A DNA stretch of 64,000 bases from Psychrobacter immobilis (lineage in GTDB: Bacteria; Pseudomonadota; Gammaproteobacteria; Pseudomonadales; Moraxellaceae): contig NZ_CAJGZM010000007.1 in NCBI RefSeq assembly GCF_904846175.1, positions 1-64,000 on the forward strand, read 5' to 3'. Shown here in pieces: positions 11,227 through 20,244 of this stretch. The position numbers were made by a program, and so were the translations under genes. Within the stretch, counting starts at the first letter, position 1. Each line of letters begins with the position of its first letter. The notes under the pieces are model-generated. The model saw only the letters and a program-made list of their open reading frames with translations, searched no databases and was not told the origin of the DNA.

Positions 11227-11787
11227 TTATGAGTCATCTTGCATAAGCGGTGCAATGGTTTCCGATATCGTGTTCTCTACGCTTTGATTATTATCTTTAC
11301 TATCAGAAGAAGCAGGTCTTGGGATAATGGTCAGCTTAGCATCTGATTCGAAAACGATCGCCTCGATATCATCGAAACTATTCACGCCTTCAGAACGCAT
11401 CGCACATTCAATCTCCTGACGGGTTAAGCGCTCAGCACGCATCGCATCGGGCAAAAACTGTCCTTGATAAAAGACAATGCGCGGCTCGGATAAAATAAAA
11501 CTGCTAAATTCTGGTGAAATAGACGCATATTTGGTGACCAAAAACTGCATGACATACAGCGCCACAATAGAAGAAGCGCCTTCTATAAAAGGGATGTCTT
11601 TAAGCAAAATAGTGCTGGCACCGAGTGAGCCAATCATTACGGTGACAATCCAATCAAAGTTATTAAGCTGCGAGGTCGAACGTTTTCCAGAGACTTTGGT
11701 GGTAATCACAATCAAAACGTAAACCATGACCGCGGTCACAATGATACGTCCGAGTTTGTCTATATTGTCGAAAAAAAGCATCTCCAT
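11227..11787 (-). CDS. DUF421 (YetF-like) membrane protein
   Basis: A 186-residue inner-membrane protein. Three membrane helices at about 13-35, 43-65 and 68-88 are followed by the cytosolic DUF421 domain with ILSEPRIVFYQGQFLPDAMRAERLTRQEIECAMRSEGV and the VFESDAKLTIIPR strand. The TTKVSGKRSTSQLNNFDWIV motif is typical. YetF relatives are widespread; some are linked to spore or stress physiology in Bacillus, but the function here is unknown. TAGGAG precedes the ATG. The C-terminal ~30 residues are polar and disordered. Confidence 0.88.
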   Translation of the reverse strand: MEMLFFDNIDKLGRIIVTAVMVYVLIVITTKVSGKRSTSQLNNFDWIVTVMIGSLGASTILLKDIPFIEGASSIVALYVMQFLVTKYASISPEFSSFILSEPRIVFYQGQFLPDAMRAERLTRQEIECAMRSEGVNSFDDIEAIVFESDAKLTIIPRPASSDSKDNNQSVENTISETIAPLMQDDS

Positions 11788-11937
11788 TGCTTGCGCTCCT
11801 ATCTAGCAAAATTCATTAGCGTTAAGATAGCGTAACGTAATTTACTCAGGTATAGAACAAAATTTTGTATGCACTGTTAACCCGTTAAATAGTTCAGGTT
11901 ACTGTCTGTTTAAAAGCGTTAAACATTTAAATAATAA

Positions 11938-12468
11938 TTAAACAGTTTTACGCTTGGGGTCAAGTAAGCGATTAATCATCCAAATGCTAACGCGCGCACT
12001 GACTAAGCTCAGCACCAATATCATCACCAATGCCGAAAGTAGCGGTAGCGGCTGCTGTATGGTCATCTCTATCAATACTTCACGGCTCACCGCATCAAAT
12101 AAGAAAAACCAGATACCTAAGAAATAGATAATGGTAAGCAGCCAAACCACCGCGACACCGCCAAACATTAAACGGTTAATCTCGCTTCTATCTAGCGCGC
12201 GCTGTTGATGCTTAATAAATTTATGTACCGCGATATAAGCGCCGATGACGATAGAGATGACAGTGACCAGTTGCGAGTTTAAGGTAAATTTGGTTTGAAT
12301 CATCATAAATATGGCGCTAGCTAGAATATAACCAACCGCAAAAAAGCCGACATATTGCGCCATTTTAGGTGGCATTGTTTTTGGACTGTTAGGCTGAGTA
12401 TTACCTGCTGCCTTGCCCTCTTTTGACGGACTAGGAGACTTGCTAAGCTGCATTGGTTTGCGTGACAT
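11938..12468 (-). CDS. Four-helix membrane protein, ABZJ_00895-like (tentative)
   Basis: A 176-residue protein with a polar ~37-residue N-terminus and four predicted membrane helices (about 38-60, 66-86, 105-128, 142-163), ending in the basic RLLDPKRKTV. Length and layout resemble the uncharacterised ABZJ_00895 family of Moraxellaceae; that match is from memory and tentative. AAAGGTC lies upstream of the ATG. It lies 3' of dacB's end on the same strand but about 80 nt away, so linkage is unclear. No function can be given. Confidence 0.6.
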   Translation of the reverse strand: MSRKPMQLSKSPSPSKEGKAAGNTQPNSPKTMPPKMAQYVGFFAVGYILASAIFMMIQTKFTLNSQLVTVISIVIGAYIAVHKFIKHQQRALDRSEINRLMFGGVAVVWLLTIIYFLGIWFFLFDAVSREVLIEMTIQQPLPLLSALVMILVLSLVSARVSIWMINRLLDPKRKTV

Positions 12469-12548
12469 AAAAATGACCTTTATAAAGGGGTGAGCATAAG
12501 ATTTTTAAAGCAAATAGCGATAGAAAAAGAGCAGTTAATGAATCACCC

Positions 12549-14657
12549 TTAATGCTGCGCTGTCCAATCTAGCATGGTATCTAATACGGTTCGGGCGTTA
12601 TAAGCGTTGAGCGCTTGATCCGTATTAATCATTCCGACCACCACATAGTCTTGCCCAGATAACCCTTTAACATAGCCTGCCATCGAGGTGACGTTATTTA
12701 ATGTGCCTGTTTTTATCCAAGCGCGACCGATGGCTTGCGATTTGGGTAAGCGGTCACTATGGGCGCTAATGGTGCCACTAACCCCAGCAATGCCTAGCGA
12801 GCTCACATAAGCATCAAAGCTCGGTTGCTCATAAGCGTAGGTCAATAGCTCGTTTAAATTGGCGGCACTGATGCTACAGTCGCGGCACAGTCCTGAGCCG
12901 TTGCTTAGATGCGGCGGCGGGGTAGTCAACTTGGTTTGCCACCATTGATTAATCGTTTGCAGCGCTTGCGGATAGTCGGTTGCTTTTGGCTGACCAAATT
13001 GATATAAGCTCGTTACTTGATTGTTAATGATTTTATTCGTATCACTGCCTTTATTATTAACGCTTTCTTTATCAGTGTTTATTTTATTGACGCCAGCATT
13101 ATTAATAGGATTATTAGTACTGTTATAAGAGCCTATAGATAGCGCCACTTGCTCTGTCATTACATTATTAGAGAAGTGATTGATATCATAAATCTGCTGA
13201 GTAAGGTTTAAAGAAGGATAGCTGACAATGGGCAAGGGTGACATCGCAATAGCTGCCAAACCACGGGGCAATTTTGTCTGTTTATCGCTAGTGTTATTGG
13301 CACTATAAGGCGTTTCTTGGCTGATGACTTTACCGCTTAAGGTGTTGCCAAGTGTTTGCCATTTAGAAGCAATGACACGGGCAGCAAAGTCTTTGGCGTC
13401 AGGGTAGGCGACATAAAAGGCATGCTCGCCGCAGCTGTCTGGTAAATTGGTATTAAGCGTTAATTGTGTCGGTTGCCACTGCGGGGCAATACTATAACGT
13501 GCTTGACCGCAAGCAGCCGAGCGTATATTTATTATGCTAGGCAATTGATAATTTGCTAACTGCGGCGTGTAAGTCAGCTGCGCGCGCGTATTGTCTAGCG
13601 GATAGCTTTGAATACCGATACTGCTAAAATTGACCAAAAAACCATCGGGGCTGGCGTTATAAGGACGTAGCGGTGAGTTGTCAAAGGCGGCAGGGTCTTT
13701 TGTGACGTTTTTAAAGACGGCGCTATCGATAATAATATCGCCGTTGATATGGCGAATACCAGCGGTTTGTACTTTATAAAGCAATTGCTGTAAGCGCTCA
13801 TGGGTCATTTTTGGGTCGCCACTGCCTTGAATAATCAAGTCGCCATAGAGCTTATCGCCAATGATAATACCCGTATGATAGACACGAGTATGCCAGACAA
13901 AGTCAGCGCCCAAAGTATCTAAGGCAATAAAGCTTGGTACCAGCTTCATGGTACTGGCAGGCGTGCGCGCAATATCGGCTTGATGGCTTAATAATGGTGA
14001 AAAAGAGATTTTAATAACGGGGCTGTGAGCAGTCAATTTGTCGTTATTGTTTTTGCTGCTTTCATTGTCTTTAGCGCTGTCTTTAATGCTGCCATTATGA
14101 TTTTTAGCACTTACTAAAGCCTTGTCTGGCAGTAGCGATGGAATGCTTTCTATACTTTGATAGGTATAAGGATCATCGGTATAAGCATGCAGCTGTCTTG
14201 CATGTTGTTTAATCGTCTGTTTTTCGATAGTCATCAATGGGCTTTGATGAATGCTTACTTCTTTAGCATTATTGTTTTTAAGCGCTTGTTTTTGGATGCT
14301 ACTAGGTTCAGCAGTGCCATCGTCAGTAGTTAACGTTTCTGGCTGATTAGCGGATTTAGTGCTATCAATTACCTGAATAGGCGCAGGCAAGCGGCTAGCG
14401 TTTTTATCACCTACGGGGGTGATGACAATACTAATATCGGCGGTGCTTAAGTGTGCATGCGTAAGCGCCGTCTGTATGGCTTCTGGCAATGCAGCTTGAG
14501 CACAGAGCGGCGTCAGCATAGCACCAACAAATAAGGCAAGCGAGGATAATGTGGGTAAGCATTTGGCTGGCTTATTTAGCGTATATAGTTGCTTAGTAAA
14601 AGGCGTTAATTTGGTAATAGTGGTAGGGCGATTATCAGTCTTAGAAGTGGGTAGCAT
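12549..14657 (-). CDS. dacB: D-alanyl-D-alanine carboxypeptidase/endopeptidase (PBP4, DacB)
   Basis: A 702-residue periplasmic class C low-molecular-mass penicillin-binding protein that trims peptidoglycan stem peptides and cleaves crosslinks. The nucleophile motif STMK (S235-K238), the SNN motif in HFSNNVMTEQ and KTG (K649) are all present. A signal sequence lies near residues 28-55 (LSSLALFVGAMLTPLCAQA). It is far longer than the ~480-residue E. coli enzyme because of Asn/Ser/Lys-rich insertions before the STMK motif (about residues 85-215) and after the SNN motif. I chose the first ATG; a TTG lies 24 nt upstream, and no strong binding site distinguishes them. Confidence 0.9.
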   Translation of the reverse strand: MLPTSKTDNRPTTITKLTPFTKQLYTLNKPAKCLPTLSSLALFVGAMLTPLCAQAALPEAIQTALTHAHLSTADISIVITPVGDKNASRLPAPIQVIDSTKSANQPETLTTDDGTAEPSSIQKQALKNNNAKEVSIHQSPLMTIEKQTIKQHARQLHAYTDDPYTYQSIESIPSLLPDKALVSAKNHNGSIKDSAKDNESSKNNNDKLTAHSPVIKISFSPLLSHQADIARTPASTMKLVPSFIALDTLGADFVWHTRVYHTGIIIGDKLYGDLIIQGSGDPKMTHERLQQLLYKVQTAGIRHINGDIIIDSAVFKNVTKDPAAFDNSPLRPYNASPDGFLVNFSSIGIQSYPLDNTRAQLTYTPQLANYQLPSIINIRSAACGQARYSIAPQWQPTQLTLNTNLPDSCGEHAFYVAYPDAKDFAARVIASKWQTLGNTLSGKVISQETPYSANNTSDKQTKLPRGLAAIAMSPLPIVSYPSLNLTQQIYDINHFSNNVMTEQVALSIGSYNSTNNPINNAGVNKINTDKESVNNKGSDTNKIINNQVTSLYQFGQPKATDYPQALQTINQWWQTKLTTPPPHLSNGSGLCRDCSISAANLNELLTYAYEQPSFDAYVSSLGIAGVSGTISAHSDRLPKSQAIGRAWIKTGTLNNVTSMAGYVKGLSGQDYVVVGMINTDQALNAYNARTVLDTMLDWTAQH

Positions 14658-14722
14658 GAGCAGTCTATCATCAGGTGGCAAAAACAGCCTATGGTAACAT
14701 GAGTTGCTATTTTCGCGTAGCG

Positions 14723-15334
14723 TCAGCGTTCGCGTAGATGCAAAAACGCCATTGCTGTCATGATAGCATCGTTATAAGCGTCATGCGTGCCGAGCTCAGG
14801 AATATCATAATGCGCTAAAATATTGGTCAAATGCTGCGATTGATTGGGAATGCCCTGCGTACGATCGCCCATACGCCGACTGTATAATTGACGTATATCA
14901 ATGACCTTGTTCGGTAGTAGCGTTCCCATATAGCGCTTGACTAAAGGATTCAAAAATCCTGTATCTATCTGCGGGCAAAACCCAACTATGGGTCGATTGT
15001 CGATAAATGGTAGCAGTAACGCTAGCATTTCATCGTAGCTCATGCCATGCTCAACATCGGCAGTACGCAGCCCATGAATGACAATGGTGTCACGGTCAGG
15101 CATCACAGGCGGCCGACAAACCAGATGTAGACCGTTGCCCGTATCAATGTTATCGCCGTTGATATGAATGGCAGCGATAGATAGCAGGTGATGCTTTTTT
15201 GGATTGAGTCCCGTCATCTCGCAATCAATCGCGACCCATTTATCAGCCAAAGGATCATTAAACATCGATGCCAGCTCAGGGCGCTGCAAATGGTTTTTTT
15301 GCCAATTAGAAGATAACTTCTTTAGCCAACGCAT
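14723..15334 (-). CDS. DnaQ-like DEDDh 3'-5' exonuclease
   Basis: A 203-residue exonuclease-fold protein. ExoI is AIDCEMTGLNP (Asp and Glu metal ligands), ExoII is VGFCPQIDTGFLNP and ExoIII is THDAYNDAIMTA with His and Asp, so the DEDDh set is complete. The start chosen has GAAAGGAG upstream and gives MRWLKKLSSNWQ; the frame extends further but without a signal. The gene follows the DUF294/CBS gene by about 100 nt, a pairing seen in many proteobacteria where the exonuclease-like protein and the putative nucleotidyltransferase are presumed to act together. The substrate is unknown; it is not the replicative epsilon subunit. Confidence 0.85.
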   Translation of the reverse strand: MRWLKKLSSNWQKNHLQRPELASMFNDPLADKWVAIDCEMTGLNPKKHHLLSIAAIHINGDNIDTGNGLHLVCRPPVMPDRDTIVIHGLRTADVEHGMSYDEMLALLLPFIDNRPIVGFCPQIDTGFLNPLVKRYMGTLLPNKVIDIRQLYSRRMGDRTQGIPNQSQHLTNILAHYDIPELGTHDAYNDAIMTAMAFLHLRER

Positions 15335-15431
15335 CTTATTTCGACTCCTTTCTTTTACGGCCTTTTTGCTGAACGTTGACCAAGTTGCTTTAATCAAGGT
15401 GCTTTAATAAACGTGCTTTGATAAACGTGCT

Positions 15432-17525
15432 CTAATTAAATTCTAGCTGATAATGGCGACTCAGTTGACCCTTAAAGCTTTTGACCACTGCTAAACATTC
15501 ATTTAATAAATCTCGTTCGAGTGCCGATAAAGTGGTCGGATCAACTTGCCGCGCATGCTTATCATCTGTCGATAGCGCCACTGACAAACGCTGCGCCATA
15601 AAAAACTCTAATGCTTCAAGCAAGGTATCAGCGCGCTGTTGGTTCAAGGCGCGCGCTTGCACCAAGGCTTTGAGGCGTCCTTTACTACTGGGCGCATCAA
15701 AGATATCGTTTTCTAATGCCAAAGTACGAATACCATGCACCAGCGGAAAAATACCGGCTTTTTTAAGGTCGATATCGTAAGAGCTTGGTTTACCACCGAG
15801 TAGTGGCACAAACTTTTGCCACCATTGTCCGACATCACCAAATTGTAGAGCGGCACGGGCGAACTGGCGTACAAACATCAGATCTGACTGACGATGGGCA
15901 GTTTTTAAATGCTCACGCACACTAGTCAGTAGCGATTCATCGCCGCAGACGTACTCGCCATCAAATATGGCAGACAAATAAATACTGTGTATCGGGTCGG
16001 TATTTCTAAACCATAAGCTAATTTGCGCTTCAAACTGTTTGAGCGGCTGTCGCCACATCGGATTGGTCATCATGATATTGCCATCGCAGAGCGGATAACC
16101 CAAGGCTGCTAGGTGATTGTTAAAGGTTTCAGCGAACTGGGCTAAATTAGGATGGCTATAACCATCACGAATAATCAGTGCATTATCTTGGTCGGTACGC
16201 ATAATTTGCTCACCGCGACCCTCTGAGCCCATAACGATGACGCATGTATTTGCCATTACTTCATCAGGCACGATAAGTTGCCACAGTTTGGTAAATACTT
16301 GGGCGTTAAGCGTCTGTACCATGCGGCTGACGTTACCGATTTTGATACCGTTTTGATGCTGCGCGCGAATATAGCGCCCAATGAGCTCAACCGCAGTATC
16401 TAAGCTAGGCAAGTCTTTTGCCTGTTCAATCTGCAGACTAATCAGCTGCGAATGATGCCCAATATGAGCAAGCATATCGCTTTGCCCAAGTACGCCTGCA
16501 ACCTCGCCATTGGCATCAATCACTGGCAGCCTATGGATACGGTAGCGTGTCATCGTCAATAGCGCATCGCCAATCTCATCGTCAGCATCAATAGTACGCA
16601 GGTTGAAGCTTGCATAACGCTGGCAAAGCGTCGTCGCAGGATTTTGCTGCTCGCTCACCGCGCGGCAGATATCGGTATCGGTTAAAATACCTAATGTGCG
16701 ACCAGAGTAGCGGTTAGGAGTTTGCGCATTGGCGCTATGAGCAGCTAATTTACTATTTAAATTGTTATCTAAGTTGGTATGTAAGTCACTGTCTAAATCA
16801 CTATCTAATGTTTGCTTTTCAGCAGGATTTAATTGGTCGAGCGGTCGCACCAACACGTGCTTGAGCCCTGCTTTGGTCATGATATGCGCCGCTTCATATA
16901 GGCTGCTAGTGGCGTCAATGATATGCACTGGTAATAAGCTGACGTCAATTACCGGCTGCATCATGATTTGCTGGACTTCTTGCTGCTCATTATAGCCATG
17001 ATAGCTAGCATCTAAGCTTTGCCCGCTACGTCGCTGCTGCAACGCTTTTAGTCGTTCAGGTAAATCTTCTGAGAGTAATTGGCGCACCAGATGGTTTTGC
17101 GCACTGATTTTATCAACCGTTGCGCCATTTATTTGCAGCAGCAGCGTGTCTTCAATCGCGCGAAACTCGTAGGGCGATAGAGTGTTTTCGTTTGAAGGGG
17201 TGGTATTAGTGTGGAGTGGGTTGGTTAAATGGCTGCTTTCTTGCCAATCATTTTCTATAAGCGATTTTGGTAGTCGCCGACTGTCAAACCAGTCATTGCT
17301 ATTTAGATGGTCGGTATGATTGCTGCCTAAATAAGTCGCGACAAACTCGTCAGCAAGCAGTTGCTCGATTTGTCCTTTAATGACGACATAAAAGTATTTT
17401 AAATCGTCGGCAGGCAAACGCTCATCTTTAGCAAGATAACGGATTTGGGTATTTTTTCTGATACTTTGACGTTCAGCTGCGCTCAATACATCAAAGGGCG
17501 GTTGGGTAAAATCGAGATGGGGCAT
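15432..17525 (-). CDS. DUF294 putative nucleotidyltransferase with cNMP-like and CBS domains
   Basis: A 697-residue cytosolic protein. Domains in order: an N-terminal cyclic-nucleotide-binding-like region (about 1-150), a CBS pair (about 195-355), and the DUF294 nucleotidyltransferase core with GSEGRGEQIMRTDQDNALI, matching the GS...D.D metal motif of GlnD-type enzymes, followed by a helical substrate-binding domain. AAGGATGATGCC before the ATG sets the start; an upstream in-frame extension of 45 residues is hydrophobic and unlike the family. A tetrapeptide-repeat insertion sits inside the first CBS domain. Such proteins probably sense nucleotides and modify a partner, but the target is unknown. 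Confidence 0.85.
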   Translation of the reverse strand: MPHLDFTQPPFDVLSAAERQSIRKNTQIRYLAKDERLPADDLKYFYVVIKGQIEQLLADEFVATYLGSNHTDHLNSNDWFDSRRLPKSLIENDWQESSHLTNPLHTNTTPSNENTLSPYEFRAIEDTLLLQINGATVDKISAQNHLVRQLLSEDLPERLKALQQRRSGQSLDASYHGYNEQQEVQQIMMQPVIDVSLLPVHIIDATSSLYEAAHIMTKAGLKHVLVRPLDQLNPAEKQTLDSDLDSDLHTNLDNNLNSKLAAHSANAQTPNRYSGRTLGILTDTDICRAVSEQQNPATTLCQRYASFNLRTIDADDEIGDALLTMTRYRIHRLPVIDANGEVAGVLGQSDMLAHIGHHSQLISLQIEQAKDLPSLDTAVELIGRYIRAQHQNGIKIGNVSRMVQTLNAQVFTKLWQLIVPDEVMANTCVIVMGSEGRGEQIMRTDQDNALIIRDGYSHPNLAQFAETFNNHLAALGYPLCDGNIMMTNPMWRQPLKQFEAQISLWFRNTDPIHSIYLSAIFDGEYVCGDESLLTSVREHLKTAHRQSDLMFVRQFARAALQFGDVGQWWQKFVPLLGGKPSSYDIDLKKAGIFPLVHGIRTLALENDIFDAPSSKGRLKALVQARALNQQRADTLLEALEFFMAQRLSVALSTDDKHARQVDPTTLSALERDLLNECLAVVKSFKGQLSRHYQLEFN
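16741..16800 (-). repeat. 12-nt in-frame repeat in the DUF294/CBS gene
   Basis: Degenerate 12-nt units encode LDSD, LDSD, LHTN, LDNN, LNSK in succession, inside the first CBS domain. This looks like slippage-driven expansion in a surface loop. Confidence 0.7.
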
Positions 17526-17648
17526 GGCATCATCCTTGATGGCACATTTAGCAAAAATTCTGGGAGAAAGGGATTTATTAATGATAAAGAAATATAAGAA
17601 TAGCGTAGCGTTATTTCTACTATAGCACTCTTTGACAATCAGCATAGC

Positions 17649-17696
17649 GAGAAACCGCATATAACCATGATGTTATTAAGGTTATATGCGGTTCTC
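17649..17696. repeat. 17-bp inverted repeat downstream of dapC
   Basis: GAGAAACCGCATATAACC (17649-17666) pairs with GGTTATATGCGGTTCTC (17680-17696) with one bulged A and a 13-nt loop. It lies beyond the dapC stop codon and before the DUF294 gene. No T-tract follows on either strand, so it is not a standard intrinsic terminator; it may stabilise the dapC mRNA 3' end or be an element remnant. Confidence 0.75.
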
Positions 17697-17796
17697 TGAC
17701 ATTATATTGAGTGTGAGGTACTGTTTATCGTTTAATAATTAGATTTTTTGGCCAATTTTTGAGACAGGTTTTTAAGCTATGTTTTAAAACTAGCTT

Positions 17797-19071
17797 TTAA
17801 GCGCCAAGCAGTTTACGAATGCGACTGATGGCCTCGCGGCTTTCCTCAACGCTAGCAACCAAGGCAATACGCACATAACCTTGTCCTGGATTTTTGCCAT
17901 TGACCTCACGTGACAAGTAACGCCCAGCCAGCGCGTGAATATTTGCTTGCTCGTACAAGGCTTTGACAAAAATTTCGTCGTCGCCATCGAACTGCTCAGG
18001 GACTTTTATCCAAAAGTAAAAACCCGCTTCTGGCATGCGTAAATCAAGTAATTCACCGAGCTCTGACATCCATAAGGCAAATTTTTCTTGATAGAGCGCC
18101 CGATTGTGCGCCACGTGCTTTTCATCTTCCCAAGCGGCGATGGAGGCCAGCTGATGCGGTATCGGCATCGCGCAGCCTTGATAGGTGCGATATTGCAAAT
18201 AAGGCTGCAAAATATTGGCATCACCGGCTACAAAGCCTGAACGTAAACCGGGCAAGTTTGAACGCTTGGATAAAGAGTGAAATACCACACAATTTTTGAA
18301 ATCATGGCGACCAAGCGCCGCACAAGCTTGTAATAAACCAATCGGTGCGCTATCAAAATACAGCTCGCTATAACACTCGTCGCTGGCAATGATAAAGCCA
18401 TATTGGTCTGATAAGCGCAATAGGTGCTCCCAGTCGTCTAGGGTCATGACGGAACCGGTTGGATTGTTCGGGCTGCAGACAAACAATAACTGTGTGCTTG
18501 TCCAGATATCTTTTGGTACCGAGCGATAGTCACCTTTGAAATTATTATCAATGGTACAAGGCATAAAATACGGCGTTGCTTGTGCCAGTATGGCGGCGCC
18601 CTCGTATATCTGATAAAACGGATTGGGCATCACAATCGTGGGTGCTTGAGCTGCTTTCTGCAATTGTTGAGCGGCTGGCTGATTATTAAGCGCCAGTTGA
18701 TTGGATTCAGCTTCGGACAATTCGGTTTGTGAATGGTCAATAACCGCCTGCACCAAGCTAAAAATCGCCTCGCGCGTACCCATAACCGGTAATACTTGGC
18801 TATGAGGGCTGAGATGATTTAAAAAGAAACGCTTCTCCAGCCAATGAGCAATGGTTTGGCGCAGCTCAAAAATACCGTTAGTGGTTGGATATAGGCTTAT
18901 TTTGTCCAAGTTTTCGCGTAATACGTCCAACACAAATGCCGGCGGCTCATGTTTTGGCTCGCCAATACCCAGCTTAATTTCACTGTAGTTATGGGCTGGC
19001 GTACTGTCCGCAAGCAAGGTTGCCATCTTAGCGAACGGATAAGGGTGCAAAGTCGTTAAGTTGTGATTCAT
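17797..19071 (-). CDS. dapC: Succinyldiaminopimelate transaminase DapC
   Basis: A 424-residue PLP-dependent class I/II aminotransferase of the lysine/meso-diaminopimelate pathway, converting N-succinyl-2-amino-6-ketopimelate to N-succinyl-diaminopimelate. Visible features: LGIGEPKHEPP, YPTTNGIFELRQTIAHWL, MGTREAIFSLVQAV, CSPNNPTGSVM, the Asp in SDECYSELYFD and the PLP lysine in SLSKRSNLPGLRSGF. The start is the ATG giving MNHNLTTLHPYPF; a TTG 24 nt upstream is less likely. Identification as DapC rather than another aminotransferase is supported by the map-glnD-dapC order known in Pseudomonas. A helical insertion near 125-150 (Asn/Gln/Ala-rich) is unusual. Confidence 0.9.
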   Translation of the reverse strand: MNHNLTTLHPYPFAKMATLLADSTPAHNYSEIKLGIGEPKHEPPAFVLDVLRENLDKISLYPTTNGIFELRQTIAHWLEKRFFLNHLSPHSQVLPVMGTREAIFSLVQAVIDHSQTELSEAESNQLALNNQPAAQQLQKAAQAPTIVMPNPFYQIYEGAAILAQATPYFMPCTIDNNFKGDYRSVPKDIWTSTQLLFVCSPNNPTGSVMTLDDWEHLLRLSDQYGFIIASDECYSELYFDSAPIGLLQACAALGRHDFKNCVVFHSLSKRSNLPGLRSGFVAGDANILQPYLQYRTYQGCAMPIPHQLASIAAWEDEKHVAHNRALYQEKFALWMSELGELLDLRMPEAGFYFWIKVPEQFDGDDEIFVKALYEQANIHALAGRYLSREVNGKNPGQGYVRIALVASVEESREAISRIRKLLGA

Positions 19072-19383
19072 AAGTAGGCTAACTATAATAGACAATTAAT
19101 AATAAAGTGATAAAGAAAAATTACATTTAAGCAGTGTAGCACTTCTCTTATTTTTTGTCTTTTTTCTTCTCAAGCTGTTTATTGTCAATTTAAAATAAGC
19201 GCTTAAAGCAATTTATATCGCTTTAAGCTAGGTATATAGCTAATTTTTAAATGGTAACGAGTTTTGAGTCTAGCCAATTTTTATCATGATATTAAGCATG
19301 GATAAAATTAAAATAGTGTCATTTATTTACCAAGTAAAAATAACTGTCAGCAGCAACGACAGATTATTTAAGGAAATCTTGAT

Positions 19384-20052
19384 ATGTCTAGTGTTTTAAA
19401 AACCAATGAGCGTGGCGCTAAAGATATCAATGTGCAACATTTTGATGGTAGTCAGCGTGTTGAGCTATACGAGCAACTAAAACAGCGCGAGCAAAATTGG
19501 TGGCAAGCGCGGCAACAGCTGACGTTGTTAAAAGAGCGGCAGATGTTTTGGTTCGGGGACAACAGCTTTATGATGTGGCTACTTTGGCAGTTGGTCAGCT
19601 ATGTCGTGGTAGCGATGATACTGATGCTACTGAGTAAACTGTTAAATATGTCACTGCCTCTATGGCAGTATATGAGTTTATTTGCCATCCAAACGCTGAT
19701 TTTTATTGGGATGCTGAGTTTTAAAAGTCGTATTGCCAATCATCTACAAAATAAGATTAACCAAGCCGATGTATTGCGTGAAGAAGCACTTAATGAAATG
19801 ACCATCTTAGCCGCCGATAGTCTTTATCCTGATGTTCATGCCAAAACACCGATTTCCTTACAGCAAATATATGAGTACCACGATGCCGAATTTCATTTAG
19901 CCAGTTTGCATCGCCTGCTACAAAGAGAAGTGGAAGCTGGGCGCTTGATGCTCGGGCAGCAGCAGATAGGAGCAGAGGTTTTGCCGTTGGAGCTCGCCGA
20001 TGAGGAGCTGAAAGACCATGCAAGTGAGATGGTTTATAAAAGCGTCTTATAA
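19384..20052 (+). CDS. Uncharacterised two-helix membrane protein
   Basis: A 222-residue protein I do not recognise. A Gln/Glu/Arg-rich amphipathic N-terminal region (about 20-55) precedes two membrane helices (about 63-86 and 92-112), then a cytosolic helical tail (115-222). No catalytic motif is visible. AAGGAAA sits well before the ATG. It is inserted on the opposite strand between dapC and glnD, which are adjacent in Pseudomonas, and ends at a bidirectional terminator shared with glnD. Confidence 0.75.
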   Translation: MSSVLKTNERGAKDINVQHFDGSQRVELYEQLKQREQNWWQARQQLTLLKERQMFWFGDNSFMMWLLWQLVSYVVVAMILMLLSKLLNMSLPLWQYMSLFAIQTLIFIGMLSFKSRIANHLQNKINQADVLREEALNEMTILAADSLYPDVHAKTPISLQQIYEYHDAEFHLASLHRLLQREVEAGRLMLGQQQIGAEVLPLELADEELKDHASEMVYKSVL

Positions 20053-20118
20053 AATATAGGTTTTATATAAGTAGCTTGTAACATACTCTGCCAAAAATCA
20101 TAATCTATGTTTTGTCTT

Positions 20119-20163
20119 AAAAAACGCTTGATAGTTAGAGATTTAACTAGCAAGCGTTTTTTT
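20119..20163. terminator. Bidirectional terminator between the membrane-protein gene and glnD
   Basis: A long stem (CGCTTGATAGTTA with TAACTAGCAAGCG, one mismatch) with A-run left and T-run right, between convergent genes. Confidence 0.9.
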
Positions 20164-20244
20164 AATGTTTAATGTTTAATTCGTAAAGCTTAAACGGTAG
20201 GGTTTTGACAGTAAGCTATGAAAGCATAAATGTCTAAATACAGG

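Noticed and set aside
17526-17660. 45-residue upstream extension of the DUF294/CBS protein
   Set aside because: The hydrophobic, Asn/Phe-rich extension lacks a binding site, whereas AAGGA precedes the internal ATG that matches the family start.
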